Shown here piece by piece: positions 27,001 through 35,847 of a DNA stretch of 64,000 bases. The position numbers and the translations under genes are program-made. Below the pieces are notes generated by a model. The model made no database searches. It saw only the letters and a list, made by a program, of their open reading frames with translations, and was not told the DNA's origin. Origin of the DNA: Lysobacterales bacterium. Its GTDB lineage: Bacteria; Pseudomonadota; Gammaproteobacteria; Xanthomonadales; SZUA-5. Location: the NCBI GenBank assembly GCA_022844165.1, contig JALHMH010000021.1, positions 1 through 64,000 on the forward strand, read 5' to 3'. Position 1 is the stretch's first letter, and the number at the start of each line of letters is the position of its first letter.

Positions 27001-30000
27001 CTGCATGATGAACCGAGTCGTCGGCTGGGCAGTGAAATCTCCCTGTACCGTCAAGATGCCTGGGCTGGTGCCGGGGCGGATTTCCACCTGCCCAACATCG
27101 AGATCGGCGCCGATCGTTCCGGATCCGCGCAACGTCCCATTGTTGAACACCAACACAGTGCTACGGCTCAACGTGGCGCCAGCAGCGATATCGATGATCG
27201 ATCCTGCTGAGCTTAGCAAGTTGCTTTCCAGCAGCAACTGGCCAGCATCGACGTTGAGCGTGCCATCGAGCTGGAGATTGAAGCCGGCACCCAGCGAGTT
27301 GCTGCCGGTCGAGCTGCTACCCAGAATACCTGCGGCCTGAACCACCACAGCGCCACAAGGTGGTGCAACCAGGCACTGAATTCGGGCAGCTTCGAGCGAA
27401 GAGCCGTTGAGGTTCAATCCGCCGATCACATCTACTCTGGCGCTGCCGTCTAGCAGTAGCGTGGTTTCATTGATGTCCATCGCGCCCGCAACCTCAATGG
27501 TGCGATTGCGCAAAATACGTTGTGCGGGCGACTGCCGAATCATATTCAGCGCCGAACCAACGGCAACACGGAACAACGCTGTGCCCAGGGTTGCTGTGAT
27601 TTCGCCGCCATTCCAAAGCAGTGTTCCGGTTAAATTGATGTCATCCTCGCCACTGATTTGGGCGCTTTCGAGCAGGACATCAACGAGTTCGACGGAAGCT
27701 CCGGTCGTCGAAAATTCCACCACACCGCCCAAAAGTTCGACCGGTCCCGGATGGGCGTAGCCGCCGGTGAAGATCAGGGAACCTGCGCCGGACTTAATCC
27801 AGAATCCATCGCCACTGATCGGCAACGGGCCAGTCATCGTTCGGGTCACCGATACGGGAAGATCAAATTGCAGCTCGCCACCGGGCGCCACGTTGTGAGA
27901 TCCACTGTCGATGCCGCCGCCGCTGATCTCCAGTCGCCCTTCAATGACATTGACTTGTCCCGAATTTTGAAAGGGAACATTCGCCGTAATCACGGCGAGA
28001 CCTCCGCCCAGTTTATTGAACGTGCCGGCGTTATCGAAAAGGATGAGCGGCGCGCCGTCGCCCGAGATGGTGGATAGGCCGTCGATACTTGCTCTGAATA
28101 TGCCCGGGTTTGCAATTTGAGCATCTGCGGCAACCACAATGTTGCCGCCGGTCCACAGGACGTCCCCAGAGTTCACCCAAGACCGTGCGCGCAATGTCTT
28201 GACGCCGCCGCCGAGCGTTGCGGTTGCGCCTGCCAAGAGTATCAGCTCGTCGCTGCTCGGTGAGACGCCAGCCAATTCCCCGCCAAGCCAGGTCAATGTG
28301 CCAGCAACTTCAAGATCTCCGTTGCCACCGATCGTCCCAGCTTCGATGGTCAGATTGTTCACGGTGCGGTTTCCACCCAGTGCGACGTTCGCGAGCGGCG
28401 TTGATGCACTGACCACCGCGGTATCGGCAGCGCCAGGCGTACCCGCCGGCGTGCCAGAACCGGTGGAACAACCATTCCAATTCGCAGGGACGTTCCACGC
28501 ACCCGCACCGTTGACGTTCCAGGTGCAGGTCGCAGTGACTTGTTCGGCATAGAGCAGATCATCGCCCGTCAGCTGCAATGCGAATGCCGCATTCGGATTC
28601 CCGATGAGTGCAGGAACCTGAGCAAAACCCGCTGGTCCATCGACCACTGTGAAAGGCCCTGTGCCGTTGGCGACGGAACAGCTGCTGGGCATCACGCGCA
28701 GACTGCCATTGAGCGTCAGGCCCGGGCCGGCGAGCAGTTGCCTGGCCTGCCCACACGTCGGTCCTTTCTCCGCCGAGAACATGGGCAACAAAGGCACAGC
28801 CAGCACGCCAGCAGAACCCTGCTGATAAGCCCCGGTGATCGACGCCGCGAGTCCAACTTGCAACTCACCTCCGGTTTGCGTAAGCGCTCCTGTAATGGTG
28901 CCATCCAGAAATATGCTGCCGTTGGATTGCTGCAAGGCCGACGCCGTCGTCAGACTCGCCGAATCGCTGATCCGCAGTTCGCCGGAACTCTGCACGAATC
29001 CACCACCCACGGACAGGGTTGATGCATTCAGAATCTGGATGGAACCGTTGGCGAGCAGCACATCATCGTCAACCTGCAGGCCGCCGAATTGAACGTTGAC
29101 CAGGGCGGAAAACAGGTCATTGACCAGGAGGTCGATGTCGGGGCGCAACCGAACCAAATTAGGCTCCGTCAGTCGCAGAATGCCACCGACGGTCACAGTG
29201 GTTGCGCATGAAGCCGGCAGCTCGCAGGCAAAATCCAATGTCCCGCTGTCTGCGGCCACGGTCAGTTGGCCACTGGGAAGAATGGTCAGTTGCGCGCCGG
29301 CATCGAACAGCTGCTCACTGCGAACTTCGTGCTCCCGATAGACCTGGAGGTGAATATTGTCGTAGGTCGTGGATCCAACGCTACTGAAGAACGCATCGTT
29401 CCCAGCTACCGCGATCGATCGAACGCCGCCGTTACCATTCACTCGAGCCGAGGTTGTGAGCCCATATCGGTGAAGCACCACGACAGATCCGCTAAGGTCG
29501 ACGACAGCATTGGCCGATGCTGTGAACCGCGACAACTCGCGCGGAGTTGCCCACGTTGGCAGCACCACACGCGTGCCCGCCCCTTCTGCGTGCAGACCAA
29601 TGCCGCGTTCCGGCGCGGAGAGAAGGGTGCTGGTGGCTCCAGTTTGGAACCAGTAAGTGCCGGCGCGGCCTTTGAGTGAAAGCAGACTCCCAAGCGCTCT
29701 GGGTTGCGTGATGCGCAGGGTCGACGCTGCGGCAACGTGTAGAAGACCATTGTCGGCACCAGGGATGTTGAAGGTCGTGTCGCCAAGCGCCAGCAGTTTG
29801 CCGTCGATGTTCAGCGATCCGGCATCTGCGGTGTCGAAGATCTGTGGTCCTCCGCGCACTACAAGGCGACCCGTTGGGCTGACATTGAAGCTGCCCAAAT
29901 TGAAGTTCGCGTTACCACCCTGAAAGCTCCAGGTGCCGGCCATGGTCAGCGTACCTTCGATGGACATCGAAAAGTTGGCCGCAAGTATCTCCACACTCGA

Positions 30001-30957
30001 ATTCGTCGGCACCGTCAACGTGGTCGAAGGCCCGATACCGATCGTGCCATCAAGCAGACGTAACGCATGGCCGATGGTGAGATTCTGTTCGATGGAAAGT
30101 GTGGCATCACCAATGACGATCTCGCCGACAGTGCCACCGACTGAAACATCGTACAGGACCTCAGGACCGCCATTGATCGTCGCTCGATCATTGGCCCCAG
30201 GCGCGACGCCGCAGCTCCAATGCGATGGATTGCTCCAACTACCCAGGCCCGGTCCGATGTAGTTACAGTCATTGGCCGGAAATCCAGAGAAAACCGTCAA
30301 CGTGGTAGGCGACGACATCGACATCGTATGGTCCGGGTTACCCAGGAACTGCGCCACAACATCGTATGCGCCCGGGGCCAGAAACACGATGTCGCATGAG
30401 GTCGCTGGCGATTGCACGAAACAACGCCTGGTTTCCGTAGGTCCAGTCGCCGTGACTTCGGTTACACCAGATGGTGTGCCTCCGCCCGGCGCATCCACCG
30501 TTGTGTTGACGATGATCGAAACCACGGACTGTGGCGATGCCGTTGGGGGTGCCACGTGCGTCGTCGTCGTTACAGCGGTATTGACGATGTACTGCGCCGT
30601 AGCGGATGAAGGATCGAACCCCGGCGCGCCGTTGTAAGCGGCTACCACGCCGCGAATGCCGGCGGGGATGGAGCTGAAGGAAGGCGTGAAACTGCAACTA
30701 CCCGTGGCAGCATCCGTGCCACTGGACACTAAGGTCGCGATGCAGCTTTCGTCTGGAAGGCCCGTTGCCAAGATGACATTGCCGGTGGGTGATCCAGCAC
30801 CATTGCTGAGAACCTCGACCGTAAAGTTAGCCAGCTGGCCGACAAAAATTTCGCTCGGCGAACCGACAACAGACGTCAATGTCGGCGCCGCAAATGCCGA
30901 GGAATTCGACAACGCCAGGATGACCGCCGCCGCCGCAATGCTGCCGCGATTGACCAT
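24004..30957 (-). CDS. Giant secreted repeat protein (Ig-like, beta-strand repeats, CSLREA-like, beta-helix, DUF11)
   Basis: A 2317-residue protein with a signal peptide (MVNRGSIAAAAVILALSN, cleavage near AFAAPT). Ig-like segments occupy about 25-230. Long glycine- and asparagine-rich beta-strand repeats follow (about 240-1390), with two W..P..W entry modules near 242 and 815. A CSLREA-like segment with CTLRGAM lies near 1400, then a right-handed beta-helix region to about 1750, several Ig-like repeats, and a DUF11 domain (about 2180-2290) starting ADLAIVKRNG. There is no autotransporter barrel, LPXTG or PEP-CTERM. It ends in GFGE-like residues, VFGEGFESENE, a tail shared with the M28 peptidase. 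Probably a surface or adhesin-like protein. The FHA-GGDEF gene overlaps its stop codon. Confidence 0.85.
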   Translation of the reverse strand: MVNRGSIAAAAVILALSNSSAFAAPTLTSVVGSPSEIFVGQLANFTVEVLSNGAGSPTGNVILATGLPDESCIATLVSSGTDAATGSCSFTPSFSSIPAGIRGVVAAYNGAPGFDPSSATAQYIVNTAVTTTTHVAPPTASPQSVVSIIVNTTVDAPGGGTPSGVTEVTATGPTETRRCFVQSPATSCDIVFLAPGAYDVVAQFLGNPDHTMSMSSPTTLTVFSGFPANDCNYIGPGLGSWSNPSHWSCGVAPGANDRATINGGPEVLYDVSVGGTVGEIVIGDATLSIEQNLTIGHALRLLDGTIGIGPSTTLTVPTNSSVEILAANFSMSIEGTLTMAGTWSFQGGNANFNLGSFNVSPTGRLVVRGGPQIFDTADAGSLNIDGKLLALGDTTFNIPGADNGLLHVAAASTLRITQPRALGSLLSLKGRAGTYWFQTGATSTLLSAPERGIGLHAEGAGTRVVLPTWATPRELSRFTASANAVVDLSGSVVVLHRYGLTTSARVNGNGGVRSIAVAGNDAFFSSVGSTTYDNIHLQVYREHEVRSEQLFDAGAQLTILPSGQLTVAADSGTLDFACELPASCATTVTVGGILRLTEPNLVRLRPDIDLLVNDLFSALVNVQFGGLQVDDDVLLANGSIQILNASTLSVGGGFVQSSGELRISDSASLTTASALQQSNGSIFLDGTITGALTQTGGELQVGLAASITGAYQQGSAGVLAVPLLPMFSAEKGPTCGQARQLLAGPGLTLNGSLRVMPSSCSVANGTGPFTVVDGPAGFAQVPALIGNPNAAFALQLTGDDLLYAEQVTATCTWNVNGAGAWNVPANWNGCSTGSGTPAGTPGAADTAVVSASTPLANVALGGNRTVNNLTIEAGTIGGNGDLEVAGTLTWLGGELAGVSPSSDELILLAGATATLGGGVKTLRARSWVNSGDVLWTGGNIVVAADAQIANPGIFRASIDGLSTISGDGAPLILFDNAGTFNKLGGGLAVITANVPFQNSGQVNVIEGRLEISGGGIDSGSHNVAPGGELQFDLPVSVTRTMTGPLPISGDGFWIKSGAGSLIFTGGYAHPGPVELLGGVVEFSTTGASVELVDVLLESAQISGEDDINLTGTLLWNGGEITATLGTALFRVAVGSALNMIRQSPAQRILRNRTIEVAGAMDINETTLLLDGSARVDVIGGLNLNGSSLEAARIQCLVAPPCGAVVVQAAGILGSSSTGSNSLGAGFNLQLDGTLNVDAGQLLLESNLLSSAGSIIDIAAGATLSRSTVLVFNNGTLRGSGTIGADLDVGQVEIRPGTSPGILTVQGDFTAQPTTRFIMQASGTVAGMEYDRLTINGNVTLAGTLDALALSFTPTPTDVFDFITYSGSRSGAVALGSNDFPGFVLTNIPNAVRLAAAQSTFVVDRSDDDSSPAAQACTAALNDCTLRGAMAGAVLFGPGADIEFNIPGAGPHVITPGSALPMLPNNIRFDGNSQPGSVPNSELGFGPLNMVIQIEIDGSLTGAGTDGLVFALGGGPSRVEGIAVHSFSGAQIVGSGAPENVLFVFGNLIGLRADGTTVGSAQAVGVRSVGDVVVGDPVRAPMSRNVLAGFSEQALELTSGNALQAELNYIGTDRTGTVSFAANGRRGLYAEVSGPASTGLYLRNNVISGHDEDAVRLQCVVVGSACFDLGAAIFANRIGTSASGLSALPNGGNGVHISGLVDSQVDIGLAVGDPIGNQIRFNGGNGVLFTNAAGNVGRVAVFGPNLINSNGGLALDLAGDGRTANDAGDADIGPNDLQNFPVFSAFSINTSPDPDQVDVTLTLDTPALSAPNNYPIRIDVFVAEGDELGAYLGSGTLVPPTVDRGPIGGSFNFNIPSGVTLTDDSVLVAIATDAQGRSSELSHYATTTVIVADTPDPTFAGDPYNVTVEVVPDAPSPFTTAGALTINDGRGGSCVAPLAPLSGAGSAGTCTLTSVGAPGLITLTAAFNGSSTAFVNSSGTATHTIAGPLPTTTTIANVAPEPSIVGQPYTVTVAVTDGAMPVATGLVEVRQLTDNQTCTINLASANSCQLSSSLAITTAVQARFLGTPLLASSQSATQAHAVNPAATQITIVADTPDPSALNEPITVTTALAVVTPGAGTPTGEIFITDGVGSCSAFLPALSCSFVPKNAGVFDLQARYLGDANFLPSTDLEPHTVSASNADLAIVKRNGLRLLPGGSQVTYVILVTNNGPQPVTNARITDILPAQLSAATWTCGVNGNGSCPASGTGSIDVLVSLASGSQATFTLTAAVQLTPEQIVANTAAVQPPPNVPDPSLVNNESTDVDTIGVFGEGFESENE

Positions 30958-31074
30958 AAGAACGCCCCCTTGAAATCCGCTGCACAAAGTCTACTTCGCC
31001 TCTGAACCCAACTGTGAGCTTCGTGACGGCGACGTCAGACAATTCACGAAGTCTGGAATACGGGGCAGATGCTG

Positions 31075-34000
31075 TCAGCCCCGTCCCTTCTGCCGGTTCC
31101 ATGCCTCAGCAGCCTGGCGCAACACGGGACCCAGGTGAATACGATGGCGTGGCGACAACAAGTCGAGCGGCAACTTTCGCTCATCGTCCACAATTCGCGG
31201 ATCTGCGCCATGTTCGATCAGCGCATTGCCGCATTGGATCAAACCATGACGACACACCCAGTGCAGCGGCGTACGACCCACGGAATCGACTGAATTGGCA
31301 TTGGCTCCGGCGGCCAGCAGCGCCAGCAGCGCTGGCTTGAGACGTGCATCGTCGCGGCATGCGACATCGGACAATCCGGCACCGACCAGGAACAACAACG
31401 GAGTGAATGCCCCGCTGGGTTGTTCCGTATTCGCGCCAGCAACCAGGAGGCGTTCGAGCGCCGATTGCACCAGCGGTTGCGGTCTCGACGCGTCAAGAAC
31501 TTGACGTATCACCGCCCAGAGCGGCGTCTCGTCGCCACCATCGACGCTCGCGCCGCGTGCCAGCAGCAGATCGATCATGGGGGTGCGTAAACAACCCGCC
31601 GCGAGGCCCAGTGCAGTGAATCGTCCGGCGATCGGGCTTTCCAGGGAGACGCCCCGAAGATGCAGGAACTCCACCACTTCAACTTGCCCAGCAAGCACTG
31701 CCGCACCCAGCGGTGTGATGCCGCGTTTGGAAGGCGCACCAAGACTCGCGCCACGTTCGATCAACGCGCGCATCAGCTCGATCTGCCCCTTACCCGCCGC
31801 GTGGATCAACGCCGAATTGCCGTCTTCATCCCCTGCATCGACATCAATCCCCAGTGCCAGCAATCGATCAATTGTCGCCAGATCGCCACGCTTGCCCGCC
31901 GTCGCCAAAGCCCGTCCATCGAGTAGCGTGCCCGGGTGGGCGCCGGCCGGCCAATCGAGCAATTGCGCCAATTCAAACTGGCCGTTGTAGCGCGCAACAC
32001 CCGATGCCGTGCTGCCATCGCGCGCGCGCCGGGCCGGGTCGGCGCCGGCTCGAATCAGTACTGGGGCGAGTTCGCGCGCATCGGCACGCCTGGTGGCGGC
32101 CAATTGAATCAGCAGTGGATTGCCCTGCGCATCGACCGTGTTCGGATCAGCACCCGCTCTGAGCAGACGGTCGATCGCCGCTAACGGCCAATGCAGCACA
32201 CCTGAGAGATTGGGTTCACTGTCGGTCGCCAGCCATTCGCGCCGTGTTGCAAGCGTATCGATCAAGGCGAGCAGCTTCGCCGTATCGCCCGAGTGCACGT
32301 GCAAATTCATCAGCGCCGACCACGGATTGCCGGTGGCGCGCTCAGCAAGAGCTTGCAGATACGTCCATGGTATCGGTTCGTGGGCGCATAGCCTGGAAAA
32401 CACACTCGGTTCGTCCGGCGCCGCAAACAGGTCGATATTCAGCACACTTAAGGCGTCGAGATAACGTTGGTCGTTGTGCGCCGACGCCGCAGCCAGAGCC
32501 TGAGCGATTTGCGTCAGCGAAATACCAGGTGCGGCGAGAAGCTCCTGAAACAACGGGAACCGACCTTGAACCGCGGCCCGGACCAGCAGTTCACCCGGGA
32601 TATCTGGTCGGATGTTCTGTGCGATCGCCGGGTCCTCGCTGCGGTGCGCACTTGGAACCGCGTAATGCGGGTCGAGCGCCATGACCTGCGGCCAACGTCC
32701 CGCAGCCGCGGCCACATCCACCGCGCGTCGCCCTTGATGGTCGATGACATCGACATCTGCACCCATTTCGACCAACAAGCGGACTGTGTCGGCGTTCGAG
32801 TTTGCAGCGCCAGCTGCCAGATGTAACGCGGTCCGTCCCTCCGCATCTACACCTTCCGCACTGAGCTTATGCAGAAACAACCGCTGCAGGACTCGATTCG
32901 CGCCTGACCGTGCAGCCTCCGTCAGCGCACTGCGCCGGGAGTCGTCGGTTGCGCCGATGGGCGCCCCTGCCGCAATCAAGACGTCGACGATCTCCGCGTT
33001 ATCGGCGAGCGCCGCGACCATCAACGCAGTTCGCCCGTTCGGACCTCGGCTGTCGACCTTGGCTTTGGCCTTCAGGAGTGCCTTAACGCCGCGAGGATCA
33101 TCACCATCGACAGCCGCCGCGAACAACAGAGCCGAGGTTGCTCCAGCCACTTCGGCACGCGCGCCGCACTTGAGCAGGAACTCGAGCACAGACCAATTGG
33201 CGGCTTCGGCAGCCAGCGCCAGAGGTGTCATACCCTCGCGATTGATCGCGTTGATCTGTGCGCCGGCATCGATCAATACCTGTGCCACGCCGGGATCGCG
33301 TGTCAGTGCAGCAAAATGCAAGGGGGAATTGCCGGCAGCGTCGGTCAGCGTCACGTCGGCACCGTTCGAGATCAGCGTCATCACCGCTTCAGCGCGACCG
33401 TCGTAACTGTCTTTGGTGGCCGCCAATAGTGGCGTCGTACCATTGGCAGCGAGATTGACATCGGCACCGTCGGCAATCAACGCGCGTAATGCACTCAAGT
33501 CCGGCATGGTCGCTGCGATGACCAATGGCGAACGCTGATCGGCCGCATGCAACGGTGGCAGCGCATTCGGATTAGCGCCCATCGCCAGCGCGTTCTTCAC
33601 GCCTTTGGCGTCGCCGTGTCGCGCGGCGCTGAGCAGGTCGTCGTCAGGCGAGGGTAACGTCTCGGCTGGCAGTTCGGGCAGCGACTGCGCCACGTTGCCG
33701 TCCAGCAGAAATGACGGCACATCGCGCACCACACGCGGCCTGTCGCGTTGCGCCAAGGTCTTGCGCATCGCCAACTCGACCGCACCCAGCGCCACGCCGA
33801 TCGTGAAAACAACGCGAATCCAGGCCGAGTCAACGAATCGATGCATCACCATCGGCGTCAGCAGTGCGGCCAGTAGCGTCATGCTCACCGCCAAACCATT
33901 GCGGAAAAACGCTTCGCGATCGTCGCAAAGATCGCCAACCCGCGCCGTCAAACGTTGCCAGAGTGACCGGTTCTCGCCTGGATCAGGCAGGCGCGACGCA

Positions 34001-34371
34001 ATCAGCAGCACCGGCATCGGCCAAAAGCGCCACTGGACGAAGATCGCAGCGACCAGAAGCGCTGCCATCAGCAAAAAAGAGGCCACCGAGCCAATGGTCG
34101 CCAGAACTGGCCCAAACACGACTTGAAGCGCAGCGCCGAAGAAGCTGATCAGCGCCAACCCGAGTCCTAACCGCGGCAGCCGTTCACCCTGCACGAAAGG
34201 CTTCGCCCACAGATCAGCCAGTCCGAGTCTGGCGACCAAGGTGAACCAGATGGCCGGCCACAACAAAAACGCAATCGGGGCTGGTTCCAGCGCGGCAACG
34301 ATGAGCAACAGCAACCCCGCAGCGCCAAACGCTCCGGCCAATCGCAAACGAGGAGAGGTAACATCGGTCAT
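31075..34371 (-). CDS. Large membrane-anchored ankyrin repeat protein
   Basis: A 1098-residue protein. The first 200 or so residues hold about six hydrophobic segments (for example LRLAGAFGAAGLLLLIVAAL and NGLAVSMTLLAALLTPMVM). From about 245 on there are many ankyrin repeats with the GADVNL, GRTALMVAAL and GNSPLHFAAL style consensus, interrupted near 590-760 by less regular sequence. Ankyrin repeats bind proteins; the partner is unknown. The membrane part puts the repeats on one face of the inner membrane, probably the cytoplasm. It is transcribed in the same direction as the giant protein gene, 117 bases upstream of it. Confidence 0.88.
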   Translation of the reverse strand: MTDVTSPRLRLAGAFGAAGLLLLIVAALEPAPIAFLLWPAIWFTLVARLGLADLWAKPFVQGERLPRLGLGLALISFFGAALQVVFGPVLATIGSVASFLLMAALLVAAIFVQWRFWPMPVLLIASRLPDPGENRSLWQRLTARVGDLCDDREAFFRNGLAVSMTLLAALLTPMVMHRFVDSAWIRVVFTIGVALGAVELAMRKTLAQRDRPRVVRDVPSFLLDGNVAQSLPELPAETLPSPDDDLLSAARHGDAKGVKNALAMGANPNALPPLHAADQRSPLVIAATMPDLSALRALIADGADVNLAANGTTPLLAATKDSYDGRAEAVMTLISNGADVTLTDAAGNSPLHFAALTRDPGVAQVLIDAGAQINAINREGMTPLALAAEAANWSVLEFLLKCGARAEVAGATSALLFAAAVDGDDPRGVKALLKAKAKVDSRGPNGRTALMVAALADNAEIVDVLIAAGAPIGATDDSRRSALTEAARSGANRVLQRLFLHKLSAEGVDAEGRTALHLAAGAANSNADTVRLLVEMGADVDVIDHQGRRAVDVAAAAGRWPQVMALDPHYAVPSAHRSEDPAIAQNIRPDIPGELLVRAAVQGRFPLFQELLAAPGISLTQIAQALAAASAHNDQRYLDALSVLNIDLFAAPDEPSVFSRLCAHEPIPWTYLQALAERATGNPWSALMNLHVHSGDTAKLLALIDTLATRREWLATDSEPNLSGVLHWPLAAIDRLLRAGADPNTVDAQGNPLLIQLAATRRADARELAPVLIRAGADPARRARDGSTASGVARYNGQFELAQLLDWPAGAHPGTLLDGRALATAGKRGDLATIDRLLALGIDVDAGDEDGNSALIHAAGKGQIELMRALIERGASLGAPSKRGITPLGAAVLAGQVEVVEFLHLRGVSLESPIAGRFTALGLAAGCLRTPMIDLLLARGASVDGGDETPLWAVIRQVLDASRPQPLVQSALERLLVAGANTEQPSGAFTPLLFLVGAGLSDVACRDDARLKPALLALLAAGANANSVDSVGRTPLHWVCRHGLIQCGNALIEHGADPRIVDDERKLPLDLLSPRHRIHLGPVLRQAAEAWNRQKGRG

Positions 34372-34463
34372 GGATTCAGTATAGGCACCGAAGGCGGGTT
34401 CTCCCGACTTAAGCTACACACAAACGAACCGGGTAGTCCGATGTGCTCTCGAATTTATAGCCT

Positions 34464-34500
34464 GGCGAGGCATCGCCTCAGACCGTCCGGCGCTGGTGGC
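34464..34500 (+). repeat. Family 1 repeat, isolated module B
   Basis: This copy has GCGAGGCATCGCCTCAGACC followed by a diverged GGCGCTGGTGGC end. It lies in the 226-base gap between the ankyrin gene and the threonine aldolase gene, and is alone, without modules A or C. Confidence 0.6.
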
Positions 34501-34597
34501 TCACTGAGCGAACTGTCGACTTCAGAAACGAAAAAGAAGGGTGCTCCGCCAAAACTGTCAGGACCTGGCCCCTTCTCCAATCCGCGAAAAACATTTG

Positions 34598-35614
34598 TCA
34601 AAGTCCCGTCCGAATGACCTCACAGGCACGCTGGATCTGCGCCGCCGACGCATCCAGATGGGTCACTAAACGCACGGTCGTCGGGCCAAACGCTGAACCG
34701 CGGATCCCGTTTTCAAGCAGCCGCCCCAGGAAGGTCGCAGCCGTCTCAGGTGCCTGCACCTCAAAAATGACGATGTTCGTCTCGACCGGCTGAATCTCAG
34801 CAACCATCGGGCAGTCGCTGAGTGCCGTAGCAAGTTGTTGGGCGTGTACATGATCGATGGTCAGGCGTTGAATGTGATTTTGCAGCGCGTACAATCCAGC
34901 CGCGGCAAGTCCACCGATCTGGCGCATGCCGCCGCCGAAACCCTTGCGCAGGCGGCGAGCCTTTGCAATGAACGGTGCCGATCCGATCAGCAATGATCCG
35001 ACGGGAGCGCCCAGACCCTTGGACAAGCAGATCGAGAGGCTGTCGCACAGTTCCCCCCATTTGTGCGGCGCATCGCCCGTGACGGCCAGCGCGTTGAACA
35101 ACCGTGCGCCATCGAGATGCAGTTTCAGCTCGCGCTCCCGGCAGAGCTTGGAAATCGCACAGGCTGTCTCCAGGCGCTGGACGGCGCCGCCCGCAGCATT
35201 CACTGTGTTCTCGATGACGACGAGCCGCGAACGCGGCAGCCAGTCGGCCTTGGGTTTGATCGCGGCAGCGACGTGATCGGCGCGCAAGATGCCGCGATCG
35301 GCGCTGACCGGGTGAACCGCAATTTGCGAGTGCACGGCATAACCGCCGTTTTCGTAGCGATAAACGTGTGCCATATCTGAGCAGATCAGCTCATCCATCG
35401 GCTGGGTGTGCGCTTTGATTGCAATCTGATTGCTCATGACCCCGGAGGGCATAAACAGCGCTGCCTCATGCCCGAACAGCTGCGCGGCATGGGCCTGCAA
35501 TGCGTGTGCTGTGGGATCTTCGTTGAACACATCGTCGCCTACCGGTGCGGCAGCCATGGCTTCAAGCATCGGCAGCGTCGGGCGGGTAACCGTGTCGGAG
35601 ATAAGATCGATCAT
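34598..35614 (-). CDS. ltaE: Low-specificity L-threonine aldolase
   Basis: A 338-residue PLP enzyme of fold type I that cleaves L-threonine and allo-threonine to glycine and acetaldehyde. It opens MIDLISDTVTRPTLPMLEAM, has GDDVFNEDPT, the aspartate segment LHLDGARLFNA, and the PLP lysine in SICLSKGLGAPVGS. KGFGGGMRQIG completes the family signature. The ATG at 35614 gives the normal family length; upstream in-frame codons lack resemblance. It is divergent from the EF-G-like gene and has no obvious operon partner. Confidence 0.94.
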   Translation of the reverse strand: MIDLISDTVTRPTLPMLEAMAAAPVGDDVFNEDPTAHALQAHAAQLFGHEAALFMPSGVMSNQIAIKAHTQPMDELICSDMAHVYRYENGGYAVHSQIAVHPVSADRGILRADHVAAAIKPKADWLPRSRLVVIENTVNAAGGAVQRLETACAISKLCRERELKLHLDGARLFNALAVTGDAPHKWGELCDSLSICLSKGLGAPVGSLLIGSAPFIAKARRLRKGFGGGMRQIGGLAAAGLYALQNHIQRLTIDHVHAQQLATALSDCPMVAEIQPVETNIVIFEVQAPETAATFLGRLLENGIRGSAFGPTTVRLVTHLDASAAQIQRACEVIRTGL

Positions 35615-35734
35615 TTGAGCGTTCCATAGACAGAGCACGTAACCATAGCGCGACGCCGTGCGCCGTCGTTGCAGCTTCATGCCGAACACAACGCCACTGG
35701 CGCCGTGCGCTGCCGTCACGCACATTTGAAAGCC

Positions 35735-35765
35735 TGCTGCGCCGCAGCACATGCTGCGCTTTTTC
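35735..35765 (+). promoter_or_regulatory. Alternative-hairpin leader with terminator-like T run
   Basis: Upstream of the EF-G-like gene, TGCTGC (35735-35740) can pair with GCAGCA (35744-35749). The same GCAGCA can instead pair with a second TGCTGC (35752-35757), which is followed by GCTTTTTC. The second pairing resembles an intrinsic terminator and the first would prevent it, as in an attenuator. The stems are short, so this could be chance. Confidence 0.3.
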
Positions 35766-35847
35766 TTCGCGTGCGCAGAGCGTAGTGTCCGGTGTATGGC
35801 AGATGCGTGTCGGAATTGCGAACCTTGACGGAAGGGAGATAGAGACG

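Noticed and set aside
24004..30957. Giant protein as a classical autotransporter
   Set aside because: Beta-strand repeats suggested it, but the C-terminus is a DUF11 domain and a short acidic tail, with no barrel strands.
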